A stretch of DNA of 41,670 bases, taken from positions 1-41,670 of the forward strand of contig JAHJLB010000058.1 of assembly GCA_018822105.1 (NCBI GenBank), read 5' to 3'. Positions 8,122-15,675 of this stretch are shown piece by piece. Made by a program: the position numbers and the translations under genes. The stretch comes from Pseudomonadota bacterium. Its GTDB lineage: Bacteria > Desulfobacterota > Desulfovibrionia > Desulfovibrionales > Desulfovibrionaceae. The notes under the pieces are model-generated. The model was given only the letters and a program-made list of their open reading frames with translations. It was not told where the DNA came from and searched no databases. How positions within the stretch are numbered: position 1 is the first letter of the stretch; the number at the start of each line of letters is the position of its first letter.

Positions 8122-9438
8122 CTACCATGTTTCGCCCAGCAGCCTGTCCACCAGGATGGCGAGGGCGGAGCGCACCGGCAGGTGGTTGTAGGCCGCCAGG
8201 GCGCGCACCGGGGACAAGACGGCATCGGCCCGGGTGAGCACCTCCGGGGCCAGCCCATGCCCGGTGCCGAGCACCAGCAGGACCGGGCCCTGCTTCAGCC
8301 AGCGGCGCACAACGCCCGCGGGGATGAAGTCGATGGCCCGCGGTTTCCGCCCGCGCGCCGGGCAATAGCTCGTCCGCGCCGAGGTGGCCACGACCCTGGG
8401 GGCTTGGCCGGCCTGCTCCGTCACCTGGGCGATGGCCTCGTCCAGGCTTTCGGCCATGCGCCCAAGGCGCAGGGCGTTGGCCCGGTCCGGGTTGGCCCGC
8501 CCGCCTGCTCCGTCTGTCCAATGCCTGAGCAGGCGCATGCCGAGTTCCCGCTGATCGGCCAAAGGGGTGACGAAACACACCCCCGCCAATTCGTATGTGC
8601 GGGAAACGCGGCACATATCGTGAACGTCGAGGTTTGTCAAAGAAACCGTGGCGGGTTTCCCCGATTTGTCGAGCACCGGATGGTGCAGCAGGCAGACGGT
8701 CAGCCCGCGGCCCAGGCTGGCCGGGCGCTCCTGCCCGCGCAAATAATCGATGTCCGCGCCGGACAAATGCGCGCCTTCCAGCAGCTCCGGCCTGCGCGCC
8801 AGGGTGCGCCGCAGGGAGGCCTGGCGCCGCCACAGGGCCACCTTGGCGTGGGAGCCGCCGCGCAGGACCTCCGGCACCTCGAGGCCCTGGTAGACCTCGG
8901 GCCGGGTGTAGTGCGGGTACTCCAGCAGCCCGCCGCTGAAGCTCTCCTCGTCGCCGCTCTCGCCCTTGCCCATGAACCCCGGGACCAGCCGGCCCACGGC
9001 CTCCAGGAGACACAGGGCCGCGGCCTCCCCGCCGTTCAGGACGAAGTCGCCCACGCTCAGCGGGGTCAGGCCCTCGTCCTCCAGGAGCCGCTCGTCCATG
9101 CCCTCGTAGCGGCCGCAAAGAACGGTCAGGGCCGGCTCAAGGGCCAGCTCCCGGGCCAGGTCCTGGGTCAGGGGCGCGCCGGAGGGCGTGAGCACGATCT
9201 TCCGGCCCGGTTCGGCCACGCTGCGCAGGGCCGCGGCGAGCGGTCCGGGCATCATGACCATGCCCGGGCCCCCGCCGTAGGGCCGGTCGTCCACCGGGCG
9301 GTGGCGCCCCACCGCGAAGTCGCGCGGGTTCACTAGGTCCACGCGGACCACGCCCGCCTCCACGGCCTTGCCCAGCTGGGCGCAGGCCAAGGCGCTGTGG
9401 AAGAATTCCGGGAACAGGGTCAGGATGGTGAAGCGCAC
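8122..9438 (-). CDS. trmD: tRNA (guanine37-N1)-methyltransferase with fused C-terminal SPOUT RNA methyltransferase
   Basis: Residues 1-243 are TrmD, which methylates N1 of G37 beside the anticodon using S-adenosylmethionine. Marks are 'LTLFPEFF', 'RPYGGGPGMVM', 'CGRYEGMDERLL' and the knot 'SVGDFVLNGGE'. Usual TrmD length is about 240 residues, but this protein has 438. Residues about 250-438 ('VCLLHHPVLDKSG', 'VSLTNLDVHDMCRVSRTY', 'VATSARTS', 'LLVLGTGHGLAPEV') match the Methyltrn_RNA_4 SPOUT family, typified by Thermotoga TM1570, which elsewhere is a separate gene beside trmD. The RNA target of the second domain is not known to me. Neighbours are a 98-residue ORF upstream and rplS downstream. 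The fusion seems usual in Desulfovibrionales (recall). Confidence 0.96.
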   Translation of the reverse strand: MRFTILTLFPEFFHSALACAQLGKAVEAGVVRVDLVNPRDFAVGRHRPVDDRPYGGGPGMVMMPGPLAAALRSVAEPGRKIVLTPSGAPLTQDLARELALEPALTVLCGRYEGMDERLLEDEGLTPLSVGDFVLNGGEAAALCLLEAVGRLVPGFMGKGESGDEESFSGGLLEYPHYTRPEVYQGLEVPEVLRGGSHAKVALWRRQASLRRTLARRPELLEGAHLSGADIDYLRGQERPASLGRGLTVCLLHHPVLDKSGKPATVSLTNLDVHDMCRVSRTYELAGVCFVTPLADQRELGMRLLRHWTDGAGGRANPDRANALRLGRMAESLDEAIAQVTEQAGQAPRVVATSARTSYCPARGRKPRAIDFIPAGVVRRWLKQGPVLLVLGTGHGLAPEVLTRADAVLSPVRALAAYNHLPVRSALAILVDRLLGETW

Positions 9439-9457
9439 GGCGAAGACTTCCAGTGGT

Positions 9458-9754
9458 TCAGGACGTTGTCATGGTGCGCTGCAGGGCGAGGTGCCGCCTG
9501 GCGCAGTCCCAGCTCAGGCTGTCCCTGGACAGGGCCACCCAGCCTTGCAGGGTCAGTGTCTTGCAGGTGCGCTGGCCCGTTGGGGAGGTCAAGGACAGGG
9601 TGCTCTTGATGAAGTGGTACTGCAGGGTGAAGACCCCGCCCGGGCCCTGGGTGACGAGGCCCTCCACGTACCTGGGCAGGCTGGGCGAGCGCAGGCAGGT
9701 CTTTATCCTTAGCCACAAATATGTCAGATTGCTGATGATGTGGCGATGGGGCAC
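9458..9754 (-). CDS. Unknown 98-residue protein between rimM and trmD
   Basis: I do not recognise this protein. The GTG start at 9754 is placed by GGAAGGA, which lies inside the last codons of rimM; rimM's TGA is at 9760-9758, only three bases away, so the two are translationally coupled. The stop is about 20 bases before trmD. The N-terminal 25 residues are hydrophobic then basic ('ISNLTYLWLRIKTCLRSP'). The rest alternates short hydrophobic and polar stretches ('GVFTLQYHFIKSTLSL', 'CKTLTLQGWVALS'), suggesting a mainly beta fold. It holds three Cys. Tight packing inside a conserved translation operon argues that it is real. The base composition is somewhat less GC-rich than its neighbours. 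Confidence 0.6.
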   Translation of the reverse strand: MPHRHIISNLTYLWLRIKTCLRSPSLPRYVEGLVTQGPGGVFTLQYHFIKSTLSLTSPTGQRTCKTLTLQGWVALSRDSLSWDCARRHLALQRTMTTS

Positions 9755-9757
9755 GCG

Positions 9758-10369
9758 TCATTCCTTCCGGTTCGTGGTGTCTTGCGGCGTGGTCATGTAC
9801 AGTTCGAGCAGCCCCGGCGGCGGATCGATGACGATCTCGCCGCGCTTGGCGTCGAGCGCCAGGATGAACTCCGGCACGGCCGGAAACAGGATCTCCGCCC
9901 CGGCCCCATTGGCGGCGTGCGCCCGGATGACCCAGGTGAGCTGACCTGGGGTGTCGAGGATGGCCTCGAACACGCCAACAACCGTGCCGTCCTGGAGCAG
10001 CACGCGGCAGCCCAGGAGCCTGTGCAGGTACTCTTCGCCCTCGTCCGGCGGCGGCAGGTCGGCCTCGGCCACAAAAACCTCGGCCCCGCGCAGGGCGTCG
10101 GCCGCCGTGCGGTCGTCCACGCCCTTCAAGGTCACCAGGACGCGGCCGGTGTGGCCGCGGCTGGCCGCCACGGCGTAGGCCTTGGGCCTGCCGGGGCCGC
10201 CCTTGCCCCCGGGCGCGGGCGCGGCCAGAAACAGGGTCTGCCCGGGCGCGAAAAGCAGCGGGGAGCCCGCATGGCTGTCCATGCAAAGCTCCCCGCGGAT
10301 GCCGTGCGGCTTGGCGACGCGGGCCACGGCCACCAGGCCGTGGGCGGCAGGCTTGGGCGCGCCGGGCAT
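9758..10369 (-). CDS. rimM: Ribosome maturation factor RimM
   Basis: This 203-residue factor is needed for processing of 16S rRNA and assembly of the 30S head, and it binds S19. The N-terminal RimM domain contains 'VARVAKPHGIRGELCM', 'RVLVTLKGVDDRTAADALRGAEVFV' and 'EEYLHRLLGCRVLLQDGTVVG'. The C-terminal PRC-barrel has 'EILFPAVPEFILALDAKRGEIVIDPPPGLLEL', the classic ending. A Gly/Pro-rich insertion around residues 50-62 lengthens the first domain slightly. It lies between khpA (5 bases) and the unknown 98-residue ORF (3 bases). Confidence 0.97.
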   Translation of the reverse strand: MPGAPKPAAHGLVAVARVAKPHGIRGELCMDSHAGSPLLFAPGQTLFLAAPAPGGKGGPGRPKAYAVAASRGHTGRVLVTLKGVDDRTAADALRGAEVFVAEADLPPPDEGEEYLHRLLGCRVLLQDGTVVGVFEAILDTPGQLTWVIRAHAANGAGAEILFPAVPEFILALDAKRGEIVIDPPPGLLELYMTTPQDTTNRKE

Positions 10370-10374
10370 GGCCC

Positions 10375-10608
10375 TTATTCGATGATTTCGAGCATGGCGC
10401 GCCGCTTGGTCTTGGCCGAGGCCGCGCCGAGCAGGGTGCGCATGGCTCTGGCCGTGCGTCCCTGCTTGCCGATGACCTTGCCCAGGTCCTCTTTGGCTAC
10501 CTTGAGCTCCAGCACGGCGGTCTGCTCGCCTTCAATCTCCGTGACTTTCACTTCGTCCGGGTTGTCCACGAGCGACTTGGCGATATACTCGATCATGTCT
10601 CTGAGCAT
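10375..10608 (-). CDS. khpA: KH-domain RNA-binding protein KhpA
   Basis: This 77-residue single type-II KH domain binds RNA. The GxxG loop with its flanks is clear: '[21 protein letters not shown]'. The N-terminus '[18 protein letters not shown]' is typical, so translation may start at the internal Met5 rather than at 10608. It lies between rpsP and rimM, as in most bacteria. In other species KhpA pairs with KhpB in RNA regulation. Confidence 0.96.
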   Translation of the reverse strand: MLRDMIEYIAKSLVDNPDEVKVTEIEGEQTAVLELKVAKEDLGKVIGKQGRTARAMRTLLGAASAKTKRRAMLEIIE

Positions 10609-10690
10609 GTCGGACCCCCATGAGGACTGTGCGTAGGAGAACGTGCTGTCAAAAGGCCCCTGCCAAGAGAGACGCGGGCCGCCGGTCGCG

Positions 10691-10930
10691 CTAGGCGGAC
10701 TGCTTGCCGACCAGGGAGCGCACAGTGTCGCTGGGCTTGGCGCCGAGGCCGACCCACTTGTCGTATGCTTCCTTGTTGATGACGACCTCGGCGGGCTCGG
10801 TCATGGGATTGTAGTGTCCCAGGAATTCCAGAGGACGGCCGTCGCGGCGGCTGGCGCGCTCCAGCACGACCAGGCGATAGAACGGACGCTTCTTGCAGCC
10901 CATGCGGGTCAGTCGGATAGTGAGAGCCAT
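10691..10930 (-). CDS. rpsP: 30S ribosomal protein S16
   Basis: This 79-residue protein has the standard sequence '[22 protein letters not shown]' and '[11 protein letters not shown]'. I start at the ATG at 10930 because it gives the family N-terminus and has GGGGGAAAG upstream; the open frame extends 17 codons further but without support. Its place after ffh and before khpA is the common order. Confidence 0.99.
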   Translation of the reverse strand: MALTIRLTRMGCKKRPFYRLVVLERASRRDGRPLEFLGHYNPMTEPAEVVINKEAYDKWVGLGAKPSDTVRSLVGKQSA

Positions 10931-11014
10931 GTTGTCTTTCCCCCTAAATGTGTTGATAGGCGTTTCGTGCTCAAAAGGCAAGCGGATGGCCGCCTGCTCC
11001 GTTATGGCTTGAAC

Positions 11015-12556
11015 TCAGCGGTTTTTGCGCTGTTTCTTGTTCAACTTCTTCTTCTTGCGCTCGGCCAGGGTCTTCTTGGAGAGCTGCTTCTTGCCGCCGC
11101 CCTCGCCTGCGGGCATCTCCGGCAGGCCCGGCATCCCCGCCAGGCCGCCGCCCAGGGCGTTGGAGCCCAGGGCCTGCCGCCCGCCCTGGGGCTTGGTGCC
11201 CGGAGGCGTGTAGCCCGCGGGCATGCCCGGGATCTTGGGCATCTTGGGCATCTTGCCGCCGCCGCCCAGCATCTGCTGCATCATCTTGCTCATCTGGTCG
11301 AAATTCTTGAGCAGCGCGCTGACCTCGGCCACGCCCACGCCCGAGCCCTTGGCCACGCGCACACGGCGGCTCTGGCTCAGCAGGGCGGGCTGCTGGCGCT
11401 CCTTCCTGGTCATGGAGTTGATGATGGCCTCGGCGCGGTCGATCTCCTTCTCCGGCACCTGCATGTCGCCAAGCTTCTTCATCATTCCGCCCATGCCGGG
11501 CACGAGCTTGAGGATGCTCTCCAAAGACCCGATCTTGCGCATGCGGCGCATCTGGGTCAGGAAGTCCTCCAGGTCGAAGGTGGCCTTCTGCATCTTGGAG
11601 GCGAGCTTCTCGGCCTCCTCCTGCTCCATGCTGCCCTGGGCCTTCTCGATGAGCGTCATGACGTCGCCCATGCCCAGGATGCGGCTCGCCGCGCGGTCCG
11701 GGTGGAAGACCTCCAGGTCCGAGAGCTTCTCGCCCATGCCCACGAACTTCAGGCTCTTGCCCGTGACGCTCTTGATGGACAGGGCCGCGCCGCCCCGGGC
11801 GTCGCCGTCCATCTTGGTCAAGACCACGCCGCTGATGCCCAGGCGCTTGTCAAAGGCCTCGGCCACGGTCACGGCGTCCTGGCCGGTCATGGCGTCGGCC
11901 ACGAAAAGGATTTCCTGGGGGGCGCAGCGCGCCTTGATGGCCGAGAGCTCCTCCATGAGGGGCTCGTCCAGGTGCAGGCGGCCGGCGGTGTCGAAGAGGA
12001 TGGCGTCGCAGCCGAGTTCCGCGGCCTTCTTCACGGCGTCTGCGCAAATGTCCACGGGATCCATGTCCGTGGTGCTGGGGTGGCAGGGCACGCCCAGCTG
12101 CTTGGCCAGCACGTGCAGCTGCTCGATGGCCGCCGGGCGGTACACGTCCGCCGGGACCAGGTAGGGCTTGAGCTTGTGCTTGCCGCGCAGCAGGTTGGCC
12201 AGCTTGGCCAACGTGGTCGTCTTGCCCGAGCCCTGCAGGCCCACGAGCATGATCTTCACCGGCCTGCTCCGCAGGTCCAGGCCCTTCTGCTCGCCGCCCA
12301 GGAGCTCCACCAGCTCGTCGTTGACGATCTTGACCAGCTGCTGGCCGGGGGTCAGGCTTTTTAAGACGTCCGCACCCAGGGCCTTGTCGCGCACCCGGTC
12401 CACAAAGTCCTTGACGACCTTGAAGTTGACGTCGGCCTCGAGCAGGGCAAGGCGCACCTCGCGCAAGCCGTCCTGGATGTTCTTCTCATCCAGGCGGGCC
12501 TGGCCGCGCATCTTGCGAAAGGCTTCTGAGAGCCGGTCAGTGAGACTGTCGAACAC
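11015..12556 (-). CDS. ffh: Signal recognition particle protein Ffh (SRP54)
   Basis: This 513-residue GTPase binds signal sequences of nascent membrane proteins and delivers ribosomes to FtsY. I start at the GTG at 12556 ('MFDSLTDRLSEAFRKMRGQARL'), with GGAG eight bases upstream, because this matches the N domain start; the frame runs 15 codons further up. G-domain motifs are 'GLQGSGKTTTLAKLA' (P-loop), 'DTAGRLHLDEPLM' and 'LTKMDGDARGGAALS'. The methionine-rich M domain follows ('LTQMRRMRKIGSLESILKLVPGMGGMMKKL'). The tail carries a 'KMPKMPKIPGMP' repeat, a Gly-rich stretch and a very basic end. It is the first gene of the operon and has a promoter at 12650-12678. Confidence 0.98.
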   Translation of the reverse strand: MFDSLTDRLSEAFRKMRGQARLDEKNIQDGLREVRLALLEADVNFKVVKDFVDRVRDKALGADVLKSLTPGQQLVKIVNDELVELLGGEQKGLDLRSRPVKIMLVGLQGSGKTTTLAKLANLLRGKHKLKPYLVPADVYRPAAIEQLHVLAKQLGVPCHPSTTDMDPVDICADAVKKAAELGCDAILFDTAGRLHLDEPLMEELSAIKARCAPQEILFVADAMTGQDAVTVAEAFDKRLGISGVVLTKMDGDARGGAALSIKSVTGKSLKFVGMGEKLSDLEVFHPDRAASRILGMGDVMTLIEKAQGSMEQEEAEKLASKMQKATFDLEDFLTQMRRMRKIGSLESILKLVPGMGGMMKKLGDMQVPEKEIDRAEAIINSMTRKERQQPALLSQSRRVRVAKGSGVGVAEVSALLKNFDQMSKMMQQMLGGGGKMPKMPKIPGMPAGYTPPGTKPQGGRQALGSNALGGGLAGMPGLPEMPAGEGGGKKQLSKKTLAERKKKKLNKKQRKNR

Positions 12557-12604
12557 CTGGCACACTCCAGCAAACACGCATTGGGCAAAACGTTTCCGCA
12601 CCGT

Positions 12605-12622
12605 CCGCTCCTCGTGGAGCGG
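12605..12622 (-). other. Hairpin in the ffh leader
   Basis: A 7-bp perfect stem CCGCTCC / GGAGCGG with a 4-base loop lies between the promoter and the ffh start, about 50 bases before the GTG. On the minus strand a TTTTTT run precedes rather than follows it, so it is a leader structure and not an intrinsic terminator of that strand. Confidence 0.45.
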
Positions 12623-12649
12623 CTCGGCACGGCCTAAAAAAGAGACTGT

Positions 12650-12678
12650 GTGTTACATAAGCAGGTGGGGCAAGTCAA
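12650..12678 (-). promoter_or_regulatory. Candidate promoter of the ffh-rpsP-trmD operon
   Basis: Minus-strand TTGACT (12678-12673), 17-base spacer, TAACAC (12655-12650). The -35 overlaps the stop codon of the upstream GGDEF-like gene. The -10 is a weak match, so the start site is uncertain. Confidence 0.45.
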
Positions 12679-13478
12679 GCGGAGCGTGCAGGCTCGGCGC
12701 CGGGGGCGGCCTTTGCCGCGCGGGCCTCGTCCTTGGCCCGGGAAAGGGCGGCCTTGATGCGGGCCACGAAGGCCTCCGGGCTGTCCTCGGCCTCGGCCTG
12801 GGCTGCGCCCAGGGTCACGCTGATCTGCCCGCCATGGTGGAAGCGGTGCTGGGCCACCAGCCCGCGCAGCTTGTCCGCAAAAAACGCGGCCTGCTCCGAG
12901 CCGATGCCCGAGGCCAGGATGAGGAAGCGCCCGCTGCGCCAGCGGAAGATGCAGTCGGCCTTGCGGATGCGCTGCTTGAGGAACTGGGCCAGCTCGAAGA
13001 GCATGTGGTCGCCGGCCTCGTAGCCCAGGGATTCGTTGACGGCGCGGAAGCCGTCCACGTCGACCATGATGCCGGAGAACACGGCTCCGTAGCGCTTGAG
13101 GCCCTCCAGCTCGCGCACGATCATCTGGTCGAAGGCCGTGCGGTTCAGGACCTTGGTCAGCTCGTCGTGGTGGCAGTGCAGGTCCAGGGATACCTTCAGG
13201 CGGGCGATCTCAAGCGAGTTCTCGCGCACGGGCCGCAGCAGCCCGGCGTAGACCAGCACGGCCTGGGCCGCAAGCACGGCCACGCCCACGAGCATGGCCG
13301 CGTAGGTCTCCCTGATGAGCCCCGGGGCATGGTTGGGCTGGCTGAGCAGCAGTTCGTAGGCCACGAAGAATTCGGCCAGCAGCACGCCGAGGATGGCCGC
13401 CAGGCTGGCGGCGTAGAGGGCGGAGGCCGTCCGGGCGGGATTCTTCTGCGTCTGCAGGGCGGTGTCGTCGTTTGCCAT
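12675..13478 (-). CDS. Membrane protein with degenerate GGDEF domain
   Basis: This is a 267-residue inner-membrane protein starting at the ATG at 13478. Two transmembrane helices lie at about 20-45 and 58-82, joined by a short periplasmic loop. Residues 100-260 have a GGDEF fold: 'HDELTKVLNRTAFDQMI' and 'IMVDVDGFRAVNESLGYEAGDHML'. The signature is RSGRF (181-185) instead of GGDEF, so the metal and substrate residues are lost. The I-site motif RxxD is kept as RKAD (172-175) at the correct five-residue distance. By analogy with PelD-type proteins it is more likely a c-di-GMP receptor than a cyclase (inference). It is probably co-transcribed with the secreted protein upstream (20-base gap). Confidence 0.85.
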   Translation of the reverse strand: MANDDTALQTQKNPARTASALYAASLAAILGVLLAEFFVAYELLLSQPNHAPGLIRETYAAMLVGVAVLAAQAVLVYAGLLRPVRENSLEIARLKVSLDLHCHHDELTKVLNRTAFDQMIVRELEGLKRYGAVFSGIMVDVDGFRAVNESLGYEAGDHMLFELAQFLKQRIRKADCIFRWRSGRFLILASGIGSEQAAFFADKLRGLVAQHRFHHGGQISVTLGAAQAEAEDSPEAFVARIKAALSRAKDEARAAKAAPGAEPARSA

Positions 13479-13498
13479 GTCCGTCCCTCGCGTCGGGG

Positions 13499-14185
13499 TC
13501 AGGGTTGGGGCGAATAGCGCAGTTCGCCGGCGCCGTCGCGCAGGCGCAGGTCGATGAAGAAATTGTCCCAGGTCCAGCCGTAGCGGTCGCCCATCTGCCG
13601 GCCTGGGCCGTAGAGGTCGATGAGGTGGTCCTTGATGAGGAAGAAGTTCTCCTGGCCCTCGAAGATGATGCCGACCCCGGTGAGGGCGCCCTTGGGGAAA
13701 TAGTAGGCCACGGAGCGGATCTCGGCCTGGCCCAGGCGCAGCAGCTCGTCGGGCCGGAAATAGGTGCCCGGCAGGGAAACGGGCTTGGTCACCGGCGCCA
13801 GGCCTTCGGCCCGCCCCAGGGCAACGCCCCAGGGCAGCCCCCGGAAGTTGGTCGGCGCGGGCTTGACGGCATAGGTGATGTCCGGGCGCACGGGCTGGGG
13901 CCTTGCCGCTGGCCGCTGCATGAAGGGCGGCGCGGCGTCCATGTCGCCGGGGGCGGTGGCCTGGGCCGGGGGGGCTGGAATGGGCGGAGCGGGCGGGATC
14001 TCCTGCCTGGCAGGCGCGGCCTCGGCCTTCATGAGCGTCGGGGGGCTTTCCTGCCGGGCCTCTTCCGTGGTCGCGCCGATTCCGAACTGGGGCGCCGGGG
14101 CGCGGTAGGGCTGGGCGAAGCCGTTGGCGGCAAGGGCCAGGACAAGACAGGCCGCCAGGGCGGGGACGGCTGGAATGCAGCGCAT
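13499..14185 (-). CDS. Secreted protein of unknown function
   Basis: This 228-residue protein has a signal peptide (hydrophobic 'ALAACLVLALAANGFA' then QPY). Residues about 25-105 are a low-complexity Pro/Ala-rich linker. The C-terminal 120 residues form the likely folded part: 'FRGLPWGVALGRAEGL', 'FRPDELLRLGQAEIRSVAYYFPKGALTGVGIIFEG', 'IDLYGPGRQMGDRYGWTWDNFFIDL'. The 'FRGLPWG' opening recalls small periplasmic proteins of deltaproteobacteria that I cannot name. It sits 20 bases ahead of the degenerate GGDEF gene and may act with it across the membrane (inference only). Confidence 0.75.
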   Translation of the reverse strand: MRCIPAVPALAACLVLALAANGFAQPYRAPAPQFGIGATTEEARQESPPTLMKAEAAPARQEIPPAPPIPAPPAQATAPGDMDAAPPFMQRPAARPQPVRPDITYAVKPAPTNFRGLPWGVALGRAEGLAPVTKPVSLPGTYFRPDELLRLGQAEIRSVAYYFPKGALTGVGIIFEGQENFFLIKDHLIDLYGPGRQMGDRYGWTWDNFFIDLRLRDGAGELRYSPQP

Positions 14186-14294
14186 GAAGCCTCCAGGACA
14201 AAATGTGGAATCAAGACTGCATTCTGGTCCGACTGGGCGCGGAAAGCAAGTCCTGGCGGCACATATTTTGTCCGGGGCGACTCTCCCTGCCGGC

Positions 14295-14534
14295 TCAGAG
14301 GGCGAGGGCGTCGGCCTGGGCGCAGGCCTGGGCGGCGTCGCGGGTCTCCATGACCATGCGCCCCAGGCGCAGGAGCTTGCGGCCGGAGCTGATGTCCTCC
14401 TGGAGCCTCCTCTCGCGCGAGCGCGAAAGGGCCAGGCGGTAGGGGCGCGGGTGGAAGGGGTCCGTGGCTTCGTACACGCGGTACATCTCCGCGGGCAGGC
14501 TGTGCAGGGGCTGGGCTTCGATCTGGGCGTTCAT
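14295..14534 (-). CDS. Small unknown protein
   Basis: This 79-residue protein starts at the ATG at 14534, chosen because AGGAGG lies five bases before it; the frame is open upstream with no such site. It is charged and helical-looking, with an Arg-rich stretch ('LALSRSRERRLQEDISSGRKLLRLGR') and an Ala-rich end. There is no signal peptide and no recognised domain. It stands alone between the terminator of the CI-like regulator and the secreted protein gene. Confidence 0.55.
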   Translation of the reverse strand: MNAQIEAQPLHSLPAEMYRVYEATDPFHPRPYRLALSRSRERRLQEDISSGRKLLRLGRMVMETRDAAQACAQADALAL

Positions 14535-14649
14535 GGCGTCCTCCTGGCGTTTCACGGCAAGCGAAGCAAGTTCCATGCCCCGTCGGCGATATTCTGGCGC
14601 GGACGGAGGTTGCTGTTGCACGGGCGGGCGCGGCACCGGGCAGGTGCGC

Positions 14650-14684
14650 AAAAAAAAGCCCCCCCGGACTGCGCCGGGGGGGCT
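14650..14684 (-). terminator. Rho-independent terminator of the CI-like regulator
   Basis: The stem AGCCCCCCCGG / CCGGGGGGGCT (11 bp, 6-base loop) is followed on the minus strand by eight T. It lies 17 bases after the regulator stop. A very strong intrinsic terminator. Confidence 0.92.
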
Positions 14685-14700
14685 TGGGGGTGTGGGCTGG

Positions 14701-15426
14701 CTAGGCCTGCGGGGTCAGGCTCTGGATGACCCAGATGACGCGGCCCGCGGTGCGCGCGGCCATCTCGGCGGCGGGCACGTGCAGGTCGGCGTGGGCCTTG
14801 TCCTCGGCCTTCAGGACGAACTGCCCGTCCTGGTAGTACACGCGGCGGATGAGCAGGCCCTGGTGCGGGAAGTGCACGGCGCACAGGTCGCCATCGGGGT
14901 GCTGGCGCTGGTCCTGGTCCACGCCCACGAAGGCCCCGCGCAGGATGAGCGGCTCCATGCCCGCGGAGTCGACGCGCAGCACCTGCAGGTTCTGGCGGAA
15001 AAAGGTCTCCGGGATGGTCAGGTCTTCCACGGACAGGGGGGCCCAGGTGGCGGGGTCGGTGCCCGCGCCGGCCATGGAGGAGACCGGGACCACGCGGCCG
15101 CGGGAGTGGGTGCGGCCATAGGAGGCCGGGGCTTCGCGCAGCAGGTTGTCGGCGCTGACGCCGCCCTTGGCCGGGTTGATGTAGACGGGCTCGTGGCCGT
15201 CGGACAGCCAGTTGGGGTTCAACCCGTGGCTGCGGTAGAGTTTGAGGAACCAGTCCGAAGGCACGGAGCAGCGCCGTTTGGCGTCGGAGATGCTGGACTG
15301 GCGGACTTCCAGCACGTCCGCAAGCTGAACCTGGGTCCGCGCTCCCGTGGCTTTCTTGATGCGCTCCATGGCTTCCTCGAACCAGTGTTCCAGGCGCTCG
15401 TCGCATTTCTTCTTTAGCTTTGCCAC
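14701..15426 (-). CDS. CI/LexA-like transcriptional regulator (HTH plus S24 domain)
   Basis: This 241-residue regulator starts at the GTG at 15426, placed by GGAGG seven bases upstream. A helix-turn-helix of the phage CI type lies at about 30-52 ('TQVQLADVLEVRQSSISDAKRR'). A linker with 'SSMAGAGTD' (117-124) resembles the Ala-Gly cleavage region. A C-terminal S24 fold contains the nucleophile motif 'VDSAGMEPLI' (Ser154) and 'GVDQDQ'. The position of the general-base lysine is Arg ('LLIRRVYY', about 194), so self-cleavage may be lost. No phage genes are nearby. Repeated GATGC half-sites just upstream suggest autoregulation. Confidence 0.88.
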   Translation of the reverse strand: MAKLKKKCDERLEHWFEEAMERIKKATGARTQVQLADVLEVRQSSISDAKRRCSVPSDWFLKLYRSHGLNPNWLSDGHEPVYINPAKGGVSADNLLREAPASYGRTHSRGRVVPVSSMAGAGTDPATWAPLSVEDLTIPETFFRQNLQVLRVDSAGMEPLILRGAFVGVDQDQRQHPDGDLCAVHFPHQGLLIRRVYYQDGQFVLKAEDKAHADLHVPAAEMAARTAGRVIWVIQSLTPQA

Positions 15427-15455
15427 TGAGAAACCTCCATGATTATTGAATATTG

Positions 15456-15475
15456 GATGCGGCATCTACGGATGC
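15456..15475. promoter_or_regulatory. Candidate operator of the CI-like regulator
   Basis: Three half-sites occur in alternating orientation: GATGC (15456-15460), GCATC (15462-15466), GATGC (15471-15475). The first two form an 11-bp palindrome with a central G. They lie 30-50 bases before the regulator start, where an autorepressor would bind. Confidence 0.45.
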
Positions 15476-15662
15476 GCAATTCTATATTCGCTATTTGGCG
15501 CTTTGCGAGCACCTTGGCACATTGTAAACGATGCTTTCTTCCCAAGTCAAGCCGGGGTGTGCAGACGTCAACGTATGTTGGTCCTGGCATACATTCCCAC
15601 GGCATACATTAATGAACTGTGTATGGGGTACCGCTGCCTGATTTGCGTCTTGTATATCATTC

Positions 15663-15675
15663 TTTGACACTGTCA
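15663..15675. promoter_or_regulatory. Palindrome TTGACA-C-TGTCAA
   Basis: This perfect 13-bp palindrome also offers a consensus -35 (TTGACA). AT-rich sequence follows, but no clean -10 at 17 bases. It could be an operator or promoter for the phosphohexomutase gene 250 bases downstream. Confidence 0.4.

Noticed and set aside
15213-15235. GGGTTCAACCC as a tRNA T-arm
   Set aside because: It lies inside the coding sequence of the CI-like regulator and no acceptor or anticodon stems surround it.
14701-15426. CI-like regulator as sign of a prophage
   Set aside because: No integrase, structural, lysis or replication genes occur in the window and flanking genes are ordinary chromosomal ones.
15494-15515. 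TTGGCGCTTTGCGAGCA as a sigma54 promoter
   Set aside because: GG/GC spacing fits but the -12 half (CGAGCA) and the -24 third part do not, and no gene lies at a suitable distance on that strand.
15446-15667. Short plus-strand open frame of 73 codons in the AT-rich gap
   Set aside because: It has no ribosome site, an unlikely Cys/Ile/Leu/Tyr-rich product and lies over control sequences.
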